This document shows positions 47,663-58,395 of a stretch of DNA of 64,000 nucleotides, in pieces (positions within the stretch are counted from its first letter, which is position 1; each line of letters begins with the position of its first letter). Both the position numbers and the translations under genes were made by a program. The notes beneath the pieces were generated by a model. The model made no database searches and had not been told where the DNA came from. It worked only from the letters and a program-made list of their open reading frames with translations. The DNA comes from Cryptomeria japonica. Lineage: Eukaryota > Streptophyta > Pinopsida > Cupressales > Cupressaceae. The stretch spans positions 287,615,957 through 287,679,956 of the forward strand of contig NC_081410.1 of NCBI RefSeq assembly GCF_030272615.1, given 5' to 3'.

Positions 47663-49005
47663 TTAATTTGGAATAGGTGCACCTAACTTGGTAGGTAAGG
47701 TGCTTTCTTCATTTGACACAATTTCTTTCTTTTTCCAAATCATCTTTAATTTTTCTTTGATTTCTTCAGTGTCTTTTCTAGGTTGATCTCTGCAATCTCC
47801 AGCCAAGTGTCCAACTTTGTGACAATGAAAACATGCCATACCAAGATTTCTCCATGATCTTTGGTTGTTCATTCCAAACCTTATAAAAAAATTAGCACTA
47901 ATATGTCCATATCTTCCACAACATTCACACCATATCCTTGTATTGTAATCCCATGGTACTGCTGCATATTGTTGGTAAGGATCTGTGTGAGTTCGGTAAC
48001 CTCTAGTGTGTGCTCGGTGTGCAGACCACATGTAGTTCTTTTTCTTAAGCCAACACTTCTAGTACTATGTCCATATTTATTGCAATTTCTACAAAACCCT
48101 TTGTATTTTGCCTTCTGATAATTATTAACAAACTTTGTCCTACATTGGTTAAATGTGTGACCATATTTATTGCAATTGTAACAATAACCATTGGACTTAG
48201 TGATATTCGGTTGCTCACCTTTTCTAATTTGGCATATGTTGGCAGTATGACCTTGATTTCCACAATAGTAGCAAATAGGCTTCTTTCTTTTGATGTTATT
48301 CCTATTTCTAGCTTGCTTTGATGATTCTCCTCTCTCGGTAGTATGAGTTCCTTTCTCGATAGAGTCTTTTCCTTTGTAACCGAGTCCTGCATCTTTGTTG
48401 GGTCTTCTTGTATTTAGTTGCTCATCCAAAATATTTGATGCTTCATAACTCTTCTTTAGTGTTTCTTTGGATTTCTTCTCTTTTTCAAGTTCATTGGTCA
48501 ACCTTGATACTTCAAGTTTCAATGCTTGATTTTCATCATTATTCAGAATTGCTTCATGATGTGCATAACCTAGTTGATCTATCATATTTTGTTGAATCCC
48601 AGTCAACCTTATGATTTCATCATTTTTATCAAATACTAAGACTTCAAGTTGTTGTTTCTCTCTTTCTAGATCTCTTGCTTTATCCTTAGCTATCCTTAAT
48701 GCATCTAGATTTTCAGTCATTTGTGTGCTGAAATGTTCATGTTCTCTTTTCATTGCTTTTAGTTGATCAGCCAGTGCTTTGTTCTTTTCTTTCAATACTC
48801 CAATCATTTCTTCAGATATACTGTTCTCAGATGATGTCTCAATTTGTTCCACTAATTCTTGAGAGTCCTGCAAATCATCAGATAATCTTATTCTTACTTT
48901 CAGAGATATTTGCATTTGTTTTTGCATGTCTGCAATTACTTGATTAGCATGATCCAACTCTTCTTGTAGATACACAATCCTCTAAGATTGTTTGTAGCCT
49001 TCCAT
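47663..49005 (-). pseudogene. gag-like protein with long coiled coil and five zinc knuckles
   Basis: The likely start is the ATG at 49005 (MEGYKQS), just inside the primer site; codon 8 is TAG. A coiled coil of ~170 residues follows (EELDHANQVIADMQKQMQ, VSRLTNELEKEKKSKETL). Three CCHC knuckles come next: CYYCGNQGHTANIC (48232-48273), CYNCNKYGHTFNQC (48142-48183) and CRNCNKYGHSTRS (ending at 48103). A one-base deletion near 48055-48060 throws the frame just before the last Cys of knuckle three. In the shifted frame it continues to knuckles four (CECCGRYGHISANF, last Cys lost) and five (CFHCHKVGHLAGDC) and stops at 47663. Zinc-knuckle arrays bind element RNA during packaging. Five knuckles is more than the one or two typical of plant gag. 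Confidence 0.85.
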
Positions 49006-49053
49006 TGATAAGATCTTTCTCTTTAGGCAGTTAAACCCTTTTCCAAGATTCAA

Positions 49054-49065
49054 GCTCTGATACCA
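49054..49065 (-). other. Primer binding site (initiator Met tRNA)
   Basis: Minus strand TGGTATCAGAGC, perfect, two bases inside the 5' LTR. Confidence 0.93.
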
Positions 49066-49445
49066 ATTGTTATGTCCAATATGGAAAGCTAATGTATTGA
49101 GAGGGGAGGGGTGAATTAGTACTCCAAAACTTTTCTTGAATAATAACTTTACTGTTATGCATAAACAGAATAGTGTAGTAACATAAAATAAAGCTAAAAC
49201 AAATAGATAACAATCATACATGATTCACTCCATAACACATATATTTTGGTTACGCAGAAACTCTTGGTTAGAGAGAAAAACTACACTAGGGATGGAACCC
49301 ACAACTTCACTACTGCAATAATAAAGAGTGCTCGATTAGAGCTACATATTAGCTATTTTTGATAGCTTACCCTATTAGGAGTAACAAGATCTGTTAGATC
49401 TACCTTGCTAAAGGATTTTACAACACTTAATCTAAATGTTGCACC

Positions 49446-49911
49446 TGTTGGTGTAAATAATTATTCATCATGGATATTATTACACTATACTTAAGTTTAC
49501 TTAGGAAATGCATTTTATAGTAGTTTGGGTATGAGACACTTGGGTGTTTGTGCCACATTGGGATAGTGTGTGTAGGAGAAATTCCACCCTTTATGGTGTT
49601 GATCTTGTTGTTACACTCCACATTCAGTGGGTGATCCACCTCATGTGGACTATTATATTATTTCTCTTACCTACCCACACCTATTTCCTACCTACCCTTG
49701 TTTCTTATTGAGCCACATGTCATGTTTGTGTGCTCACATATCCATATAGCCTTGCCTATATAAGCAGACTTATATTCATTGTATGTAATGCTTAATGATC
49801 CAGTTGATCATATTTTTCATCTTGATAGAATACAGTTTATTTCTATCATCTATTTTGTTCTCTCTTTTTTGTGCTTTCCATTGCCTCTTGATCTTGGCAA
49901 AATCTCACAGC
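49446..49911 (+). mobile_element. Solo LTR, 466 bp
   Basis: Starts TGTTGGTGTAAATAATT and ends AAAATCTCACA, flanked by the perfect duplication GCACC (49441-49445, 49912-49916). TATATAAG at 49757-49764 is a plausible TATA box. The sequence at the excision point matches the other LTR (CTGCACCTAGTTAGAGG near 42581). Family unknown, probably Copia by length and ends. Confidence 0.88.
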
Positions 49912-50594
49912 ACCTGGTTAGAGGCTTTACAATTTATAGACTTGATTATAGTCTTTTACCCTGTTAAAGGTTTCTCTTACAATTTCGCAATATTACAATA
50001 AAATCATTACAAATATCTACAACTTTACATTTGAAATGTTATAGCAGATTCTATGTGCTAAGAATAGATTACCTTGCTTATAGCATACCTCGATAACCCA
50101 TTTAGTAACTCGGTAAACCCTTCTGTTTACTATGTTCTTGACTATTCTCTGAAAACCTTCTTAGTGACCTCTGTGTCTCTATAATAGTCTTCTTACACTC
50201 TTGTACACACCCTTAACTCATGTTGTATAAATAGATCTCTTAAGATAATGATCCAATTCATTGCTTTGATCTTACAAACATGATTTATCGAATGAATAAC
50301 TATACAAAATATTTCATTGGTTAGATTGATCTCAAAATCATACACAATCTTCTAATGTAATTTCCAATGTGATAACAGTTAGATGTGCCTCTATCTTATA
50401 CCACGTTTTCATGTGCATGTCCAGGTTCAATGAATCTGGTAACACGTTTCACTCAGTGTATATCAACTCGGTGTGTCATAGTTGCTGCTCGGTAGACATA
50501 AAAAGATACTCGGTAGACAGCTCGGTGTATACTGCATTCTGTGACTGCTTTCCTCTGTAACCGATTAGACTGTGCATACCGACTTCTCTGTGTA

Positions 50595-51362
50595 TGTATA
50601 TGGTGAAAATGGATAACAATAATAACAATATTGAAAGACTAAATGAATTCAACCACAAAATCCTAGCCTAACAATCAACAAAGATCCACCATACCATATG
50701 AAGATTACTTAAGACAATGCAAATCACATGAAATCACAAAGATTATACCATCACATGTCCAATAGGGTTTTGATCTCCATTCTTCCTATCTCCATTGATC
50801 TTGCTTGATATATTTGCTCTCAGATTTTATGTGCACAAGAGCTCAACAAAGAACGGAATGTGGTTGCAAGTAGGATCGTAGTGTAGTCAAGTCCTCCAAA
50901 TTGTCGATTAGGGTTTGATAATGAAGAAGGCATCTCCTTAAATAGAAGACACAATATGAAATGGAGGGATAAGATTGAGAGGTGTAAAAGGAGGTCGGCT
51001 AAGATTAGAGGGTAGGTAGAAGAAATAATAAAATAATGAAAGGGGTAGGTAGTGTATGAATTAAGAGATGAATGACATGTGTCATAGGTAGAAAAGGCTA
51101 ATGAATTAATTAAATAAATAAAGATTTATTTAATTAATAGAAGAAGTAGGATCAATTAAATAAATAAGATATTTATTTAATTTAGGAAAATGATAATTTA
51201 AATAAATAAATGTATTTATTTAAATGAGAAATAAGGCTAGAAGAGGATAAATGAATTAATTAAATAAATAAAGATTTATTTAATTAATAGAAGAATTAGG
51301 CTTAGATAATTAAATAAATAAAATATTTATTTAATTAGACATGACAATTTTAGGTGTCTATA
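50595..51362 (-). mobile_element. Solo LTR, 768 bp, family related to 59555-60690
   Basis: On the minus strand it starts TATAGACACCTAAAATTGTC (canonical TGTAGACACC with one change) and ends CCATATACA. The perfect duplication GTGTA flanks it (50590-50594, 51363-51367). The ends match those of the Gypsy-type LTR at 59555-60690 (TGTAGACACCTAAAA... and GCATATACA). Confidence 0.88.
51104..51338. repeat. Five AT-only palindromes inside the solo LTR
   Basis: Near-perfect palindromes of the type TTAAATAAATA-n-TATTTATTTAA centre near 51121, 51168, 51210, 51271 and 51322. Related ones occur in the LTR at 60305-60510. Confidence 0.8.
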
Positions 51363-51459
51363 GTGTATACCGACTACATGATTCGGTAGTGTTAACTGAC
51401 TAGAGTATATAGTATGAATTTGAATATAAAATCTAATGGCAATTTGATAAGTAGTAACA

Positions 51460-52524
51460 GTGCATTATTGACTGCAGAGCATAATTTGTGCAATTGCTTT
51501 GGGTAAGTCACTTGTCATTGCTAAACGACCACTAACAAGTTTGGCTGTTATGTCAAATTAATTGAAAGAAAAAATATATTTAGTGAATGAAATTGAAATA
51601 TTAAAATATTATTTTGATGATTTAAAAATTAAATTCAACAATTTTATGTTTCATCTACAATGTAATCAACAAATTATAGTAGATTTAATTTTCACATAGC
51701 CTGAAAGGTTAAGACAATTATTATTTTGAAAAGACACGAGAGAAGTAATAGAAAGAAAATAAAATCTTTTAGTGGCAACTGAATTATCTTGCTATGTTTT
51801 ATCGCCTCATATTAAAGTTAGCTTGTAGAGAAAGGGTTTTCAATAGAACAAAATACCAAAAGTGACAATTCAAATATTATTTGTATTGGACATGATTTCA
51901 GAGTGCTTGCACATTTTAGAAGAAGATGAAACTGCTTGCCTTGCCTTTGTCATTGACCTTGTAAGTTTTGCTCCCCTAAAATATGTGTTTTTTAACAAAT
52001 TAGGACTATTTATGCTTCGCATTCAAATGAAATCTATGTTTCCGGGTTATGCATTTATGTAACCCGTGCTTTATTATTTCTCCAGTGGTGAGACAAATGC
52101 ATTTCCTTTTACCATCCACGACCTGCTTTCGATTGATTGTTGAACCATCCTGCCTTCTTTGGTGTTATTCCATACTACATTGTTCGGAGTAAATCATCAT
52201 TGTTTACAAATGTTTTGCCAGAATTTCTAAATCTCAAATTTGTTTGCTGACGTGAGACAAATATTTGTGAAAAACCCATGTAATATAGTATACACCTAAA
52301 AATATTTCTATCAAACAAATTGAATAAGAGAGTTCTCTATGCAAACACCAAATTAAATGATCTTACCATTGAAAAACAAATGCATGCCATAAGACTTTAA
52401 TTTTCAAACACACAAAGCCTTCATTTAATAGATAAAAATGCCACTATTTTAGAATAAAATAAAGCACAACAAACAATGAACCTGTTGCATAAAGATTCCA
52501 AAAAACAAAAAAAACTATCATTGG
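51460..52524. other. Unassigned AT-rich sequence between elements
   Basis: About 1.1 kb; no frame, repeat or element end can be supported beyond the target duplication GTGCA at 51460-51464. Confidence 0.5.
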
Positions 52525-53638
52525 TGTTGGCAAGAGACATTGCACAGGTCATCATATGTTGTCATTGATGGCAAATCCAATCAGTGATTCTTTTTGCAAT
52601 TCATAATTTGCCTATACCGGAAGTCTGAGTGGAGATTTGGTCAAGTTTGGTGAAGTTAGAATAGAGCATCCAACAAAGTTCAATATTTTGGTCAGTATTT
52701 CATTTCAGTTGGATATTTTGTGCTGCAGAGATATGAGAATCTTGATAGATGTTTGGGGTACCTTATTCTATGATTTTAGCCTCCAGTGATAATTCTTGTG
52801 CATGTTAGAAGATCTAGTATATTGGTTTTTGGGTTGAATAGTGTAGTATGGCTGACTTGTGTAATTGGTCATTGTGCGGAATTGTTGGAGCCGGTTTGGT
52901 GATTTTTTTAATGGTCGAAGATGTTTAACTGACTTATGGGAAGCATGTGGACAATTATTTTTGGTTCGCATATGCATTGGAGATCAGATTTAGTTGATTG
53001 TTCATACACGTTTGGTGAATATGTTATATGTTCTTGAGCCGACATGTAGCATTTTGAGGATATACAAGGCTGATGTAGTTGATCATTTAGAGAATACAAA
53101 AAAGTTGGGTGATCGATGGTGCACAGTTTCACATGCACAATTCAGAGATTTATGCTTTGGATTAATGCAGAACAATGAATCCGAGTAGGATAAGACAGAG
53201 TATGAAATATTTGTAAATGTGCTTAACCAGAACTATAATTTGGCATTTGTAGATGTTATTGTTTAGTCCATATACTTTAGTAATCTATTTTAATTCTTTT
53301 ATAAGATACTGAGTCTTCCTTGTGTTGTAGCCCTTGTTGTTTTTGAGCAACGAGCTTTAGGTAGTGTGCCTAAATGCATGTGCATTCCTAATTGTAATAT
53401 TTATATACTTCTACGGAGTATATTTATATTGTGGGTTCATCCCCACCATGGTTTTTCCCTTAACTGGGTTTCCACATAAAAAATCTTGGTGCTATGGTGT
53501 TGTGGATATTTGGTTTTTGTTCTTGCATCTTTCTTCTATTCATATGCATTAAGTGGTTGAAGGAACAAATCAATAAGGTTAAAAATTGCAGAACACTGAT
53601 TCACCCCCCTGCCCCCTCAGTGTTCCTTGATTCCAAAA
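52525..53638 (+). mobile_element. 5' LTR of element C (Copia-type, interrupted)
   Basis: Starts TGTTGGCAAGAG; the end is read as CCAAAA at 53633-53638, a decayed CCAACA. It contains the GAGCTTTAGGTAGTGTGCC block near 53350 and the C-rich tail near 53600. A primer site follows at 53641. Its right partner lies outside the window. Confidence 0.8.
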
Positions 53639-53640
53639 AT

Positions 53641-53652
53641 TGGTATCAAAGC
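53641..53652 (+). other. Primer binding site (iMet, one mismatch)
   Basis: TGGTATCAAAGC, 11 of 12 to the iMet site. Confidence 0.85.
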
Positions 53653-53708
53653 CTAGTTCCTTGAAAGAATTTTAATAGATAGAGGAGGATCTAGGAAGGT
53701 GATTCAAT

Positions 53709-54511
53709 GGATTCCGATAGTCTTCAACATTAGCTTCTTGTTGCATTTGATGATCTTGACCAGTCCAAAGCTGAAGTTTGAAACTTGCAAGAAAACCTTA
53801 AGGATGTTGCAAACTTCATTCAATCATTGAAGGATCAACTGAATAAGTTTAGGGAAAAGAGAAACAAACATTTTGATCAGTTAAAGTAGAAAGAAAGCCA
53901 AAGCATGGATGATGAAACCTTGAAGGAGAAGACAAAAGAATGTGAAAAAATTTCTAGAGATAATGTAGTCTAGAAGTATGAGATGGAATCTATAGTGATG
54001 AAGCTGACTAAGGAGATTGAGGGAAGGAAGAAGAATGAAGAGAATCTTAATCAGTCCCTGAAAGATAGATCTGATGAATGTTGTAGACTTAATTATGAGA
54101 ATGATCAGTTGAAGCTTGAACTGATGTAATCCAAGAATAATGAGCAAGAGATTGAAAGACAGATTATCATTCTTAGGGATGAACTTGTGACTACAAATGA
54201 GTAAAAGCAAAATCTCAAGATCAACTCAGCTAAGCTTGATGGAATGCTTGGAAGCTAGAAGAGTGGAGATGACAAGCGAAGTCTTGGATTTGAGAAGGGT
54301 GAAAGCTCTAGATCTAGTCAAAGCAATCCTAGTCAGGAAACATGAAGAACAAGACTAAAAGATCTCTGATAAGACAACCTAATGCTCAAAAGTTCAATGG
54401 CAATTTTTTTGTTTGCAATAAATTTGGTCATAAAGCAATTCAGTGCAGAAATAGGATGAATCATATGTTGTATTATTAGGGAGATTGTTGGATTTGGTTG
54501 TTCATTACTAT
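53709..54511 (+). pseudogene. Decayed coiled-coil gag of element C
   Basis: Reads MDSDSLQH, LLVAFDDLDQSKAEV, NLKDVANFIQSLKDQLNKF and MESIVMKLTKEIEGRKKNE, and ends in a zinc knuckle remnant, VCNKFGHKAIQC (near 54411-54450), whose first Cys is Phe. At least seven stops, mostly TAG, occur. The layout, coiled coil then knuckle, resembles the gag-like frame at 47663-49005. It is cut at 54511 by the Copia element. Confidence 0.75.
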
Positions 54512-55697
54512 TGTTAGGATATGTTATTATCATTGATGTCAACATATTCTTGTGAGTTATTCTAGTGAGTTTGGGAAGATTTTTTAGTTCGGTTTTGTGG
54601 TTTGGTTGTGTTGATCACTATTTTGCAGAATCCGGTGTTTCATCTAGTATATATTCTGGTGTGATCAGATCTTGTGCCAAGACTTTGGATTATTATTTTG
54701 GGATGATCTTGTGTATGTTCATTTCAGATGGTACATGATTTGGTGCTCTGCTCCTCGTGATAGTTGCTGATCGGTTGTGTTCTTGAGCTTTGAAGTATTG
54801 GTGCAACTGTTCCAGATGATTCTAATGTGCTTGCTAGTGTTTCCTAGTCATGTCCTTTTTTTTTGGTGATCCACATTGATTGTTGTGTGCATTTTTAGTG
54901 ATTTCTATGAACTGGTGATGATTTGCGTGTTATGCATATTTCTGGTGGTGTAGCATTTTGTGGTTGATCTTGGTGGGATTTCCAATGGATGTAATCATTT
55001 GGAAATTTGAATTAGGTCCATGCTATGTAATGTAAATTATTATATTGATCTGATGGTCGATCTTTGTATCGTGTAATGTAATTTTATAACTATGAGTTGA
55101 GGGTTTAGCCGACCTTGTTATTAAGGTTGATGATTTTTATATATAAGTGATATGCTTATGTATTTTAGGTGTTTGTATTGTGTCTGCATTATTAGAGAGA
55201 GGTAAATGTGCAAACAAGGATATATCATTCAATGAAGTGTTGAGGTGTGTTTGGTATTGCAGAGCAGACAATTGTGCTTAACTGGAACTATCATCAGGCA
55301 TTTGTAGATGTTATCATTATAGTTCATTCCTTCCAGATTGTAGTCTGAATCATATTGTAAGTCAGTGAGACTTCCCTAAGGGTTGTAGCCTTCCGGGCAT
55401 ATATCTTTTGAGTAGTGAGCTCTAGGAAGTGTACCTGAATGAATTTACATTCCCCATTGTAATATTTTTACATACTACTGTAGAGTATCATCTTACTGTG
55501 GATAGGTTCCCACCATGGTTTTTCTCTTAACCGGGTTTTTCACATCAAAATCTTGGTGTTATGTGTTGTGATGTTAATTTTCTTATCTATCTATTACTGC
55601 AGTTTATCAGTTTATATTTTGGAATTTAATTTGTTGTGATCTGGTGAGGACTGATTCAGGCCCCCCTCTCAATCTTCCTTCTTGATTGCTGCTAACA
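54512..55697 (+). repeat. 5' LTR of the Copia element
   Basis: 1186 bp, TGTTAGGATATG...GCTAACA. TATATATAAG at 55138-55147 is the likely TATA box. The R/U5-like block GTGAGCTCTAGGAAGTGTACC lies near 55417 and ATTGTAATATTT near 55466. Confidence 0.9.
55138..55147 (+). promoter_or_regulatory. TATA box of the Copia LTR
   Basis: TATATATAAG about 270 bases upstream of the conserved R/U5-like block. Confidence 0.45.
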
Positions 55698-55699
55698 AT

Positions 55700-55711
55700 T
55701 GGTATTAGAGT
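55700..55711 (+). other. Primer binding site (iMet, two mismatches)
   Basis: TGGTATTAGAGT, 10 of 12; both changes are C to T. Confidence 0.88.
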
Positions 55712-55753
55712 TAGATCCTCCGGTAGAAGCTTAATCTCTTGAGGAGATCCAGA

Positions 55754-56950
55754 ATGACAACTCAAGGTATTCTTTTCAAGAAGGACAATCTAAGGTTTGA
55801 TGGAAAGAACTACATTGTATGGAAGATACGAATGGAGGTGCATTTGAAATGTCTTGGAGAAGATTATTGGAATATTACTAAGAATGCCTATGTGTTTCCT
55901 CAAAATGGACCATCCACTCCTGATGAGGTTAAGGAAGATAAATATAACATTAGTGCAAAGGAAGCATTACTTAGTGCCATGATTGATTCTAAAATGACAA
56001 ATGTTATGGGACTTCAGACCGCACATGAGATTTGGGAGAAGCTTGAGATCTTGTATGAAGGTGATAGTCAAGTGAAAGTTGCTAAGTTGCAAAGTTTAAA
56101 AGGAAAGTATGAGACATTGAAGGTGGGAGATGATGAGAACATACATTCATACCTGGCTAAGGTGAATGAGCTTGCCCTTGGTATCAAATTTGCCAGTGGA
56201 AAGATTGAAGAAGATGAGATTGTTGCTAAGGTGTTGAGATCTTTGCCTCCTGTTTATAAACATAAGGTTGTTGCTATTGAAATCTAGAGTGTAACTACAA
56301 TGACAAGAGATGTATTGATTGGAAAACTTGCTACATTTGAGCTGAGTGAATTTGGAATATCACATGAAAAGTTAGAGACAACATTCAAGGAATCAGCATC
56401 TATGTCCGGTAAGAAGAAATATGATCCTAATGAGTGTAAGATATCCAGATATGAAAGAGAAAGGGAAAAAATAGAAGAGAAAGAAAGAGAGCTAGATGAG
56501 CTTGAAGCATTGATTTCCTAAAGATTGCCTAAAGCTGCTGATAATTATGATGGAAAGTTGCCCTTGAAATGTTTTTCTTGTAATAAGATAGGACATTTTG
56601 TTTCTAGATGTCCAAAGAGAATGGCTAAGTATGACAGATGTGATAAGTTTGATAAGTTTGATATGAATGACAGATATGAGAAGCATGAGAAGTATGATAA
56701 GCCTTATAAGTCTAACCGGAAGTTTAGGAACAAGAAGAATTGTTATTATGTTGTAGATGAGGGAGTTACAAATGAAGAATTAGAAGGAGATGAAGTTGTG
56801 TTTATTGCCATTAAAGAAGATAGACCTATGCCTATTGATTCCACTAGTTGTTCTATTAAGGAGAAAGATTTGGCTACAAAGGTAGAAAAAAAAGGTGAAT
56901 GGGTGACTGACAATGGTTGTTCACATCATATGACTGGTGATAAAAGATAA
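55754..56950 (+). pseudogene. Copia gag and protease region
   Basis: The ATG at 55754 (MTTQGILFKKDNLRFDGKNY) opens the frame; upstream codons have no ATG. The Copia gag/UBN2-type domain (WEKLEILYEGDSQVKVAKL, SYLAKVNELALGIKF) is followed by zinc knuckle CFSCNKIGHFVSRC (56570-56611) and the aspartic protease start WVTDNGCSHHMTGDK (56903-56945). The usual protease Asp-Ser-Gly reads Asp-Asn-Gly, an added inactivating change. Stops at 56285 (TAG), 56519 (TAA) and 56948 (TAA) sit at former Gln-like positions in a single frame that continues into integrase. Confidence 0.92.
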
Positions 56951-58395
56951 TTTGTGAGCATGGAAAGGTATGATGGTGGAATAATTAGATTTGGTGATGA
57001 CAAAGCCTGTGTAATCTGTGGGAGAGGATCAATTTCTTTTGATGGTAAGTATAACACTAACGATGTTTTATATGTTGAAGGATCGAAACATAATCTTTTG
57101 AGTGTTGGATAGATGGTTGATAAGGGTTATGATCTACAATTCAAAGATGGTAAATACAAGATCTTGAATGCCTCTGGTATAGAGATTGCATCTGGGACTA
57201 AGACTGAAGGTAACATTTTTCATTTGAATGCTAGTGAGAAAATTTGTTTGATTGCTAGGATAGATAAGAGTTGGTTGTGGCATAGAAGGATGTGTCATGT
57301 AAAATTTGATTCATTGATCAAGATCAATTTTATACAAGCTGTTAGAGATCTGCCTAAGATTGTTAAACCTGTTAATCTGGTATGTAAGGAATGCTAGTTG
57401 GGTAAGAAAACAAGAATTTGTTTCAAGAGTAGACGATATCATCAGATGGAATATTAGATCTTGTGCATATTGATTTATGTGGACCTACAAATGTTAGAAG
57501 TGTGCAGGGTGATAGATGCTTTATGTTGCTAATTGATGATTATTCCAAAACGATGTGGGTTGTCTTTTTGAAGGAAAAATTAGAAGCATTTGAGAAGTTC
57601 AAGATATTCAAAGCTAAAGTTGAAACTAAGTCTGGATTGAAGTTTAAGTGTCTAAGATCTGATAGAGGTGGAGAATTTTGTTTCGAAGAGTTCAACTCTT
57701 TCTATGAGATGCATGGAATTAAAAGACAACTATCTACTCCTAGGACCCCACAACAAAATGAGATTGTTGAAAGGAAGAACCATATTGTTTTAGATGTTGC
57801 AAGAACCATGTTGATTAAAGGAAATATTCTGAAGGTCTATTGGATAGAAGCTATTAGCACTGCAGTTTATACATTCAATAGAGTTCATATCAAAGGTGAT
57901 ACCGGCAAGACTCCTTATGAGCTTTGGTTTGGTCATGTTCCTACTATAAAATATTTCAAAGTTTTTGGTAGAAAATGTTATATCAAGAGAGATGAGGATA
58001 TTGGAAAGTTTGATGCTAGAAGTGTTGAAGGTATCTTTTTGGGATATTATACAAATAGAAAAGCCTACCACTGCTATAACAAGAGACTGAGAAAGATAGT
58101 TGAGAGTGCAAGTGTGAAGGTGGATGAAAACCTTGGGAAGGAGATCAAAGCTTATGATGAAGGTCAACATGTTGTTTTAGCTCCTATTCATCCTGAAGAA
58201 CCTAACTAGAATGATCTGGTAGAGACTGTGAATCTAGATGTTGTTGCTGCTAGTGATGATGCGCAGGAACTTGAAGATCAGAACAATCAGAAGACTCTGA
58301 CGTATGTAAGATTGAATCATTCTAAGAATCAAATTATTGGTGATAAGAATAAATGTGTGATGACTAGAAGAAGGTTAGCTCTAGAATAAATATGC
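56951..58395 (+). pseudogene. Copia integrase region
   Basis: The zinc-binding pre-integrase region has LWHRRMCHVKFDSL and VCKEC (His-His/Cys-Cys), interrupted by TAG at 57110 (in the SVGQM motif) and 57395 (KECQ). A frameshift near 57410 leads into the catalytic core: LHIDLCGPT (57463), SDRGGEF (near 57658) and NEIVERKN (near 57757) supply the three acidic residues of the DDE triad. Then come KTPYELWFGHVPTIKYFKVF and GYYTNRKAYHCYN. TAG at 58207 and TAA near 58387 follow. Confidence 0.92.

Larger units (their letters stand above)
42210..51459 (-). mobile_element. Complete LTR retrotransposon with gag-like and unknown frames but no visible pol
   Basis: LTRs lie at 42210-43360 (1151 bp) and 49068-51459 (1148 bp after subtracting two insertions and their target duplications). 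On the minus strand they run TGTTACTAC...TAACA. The primer site (perfect iMet) and polypurine tract are at the proper ends, and the flanks GTTCA/GTGCA are a target duplication with one change. LTR identity is roughly 93% over the first ~280 bases by eye. The 5.7-kb interior holds a coiled-coil/zinc-knuckle gag-like frame and a ~1,100-codon frame of unknown function. No protease, integrase, reverse transcriptase or RNase H motif is seen, so it is non-autonomous (LARD-like, but with coding capacity). Confidence 0.9.
49068..51459 (-). repeat. 5' LTR of the 42210-51459 element, with two solo LTRs inside
   Basis: Pair of 42210-43360. It is interrupted at 49446-49911 and 50595-51362, each insertion flanked by its own 5-bp duplication; without them it is 1148 bp. 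Confidence 0.92.

Noticed and set aside
42210-51459. Two unrelated LTR fragments rather than one element
   Set aside because: Lengths agree within 3 bp after removing insertions, ends and primer/polypurine sites are correctly placed, and flanks GTTCA/GTGCA differ by one base.
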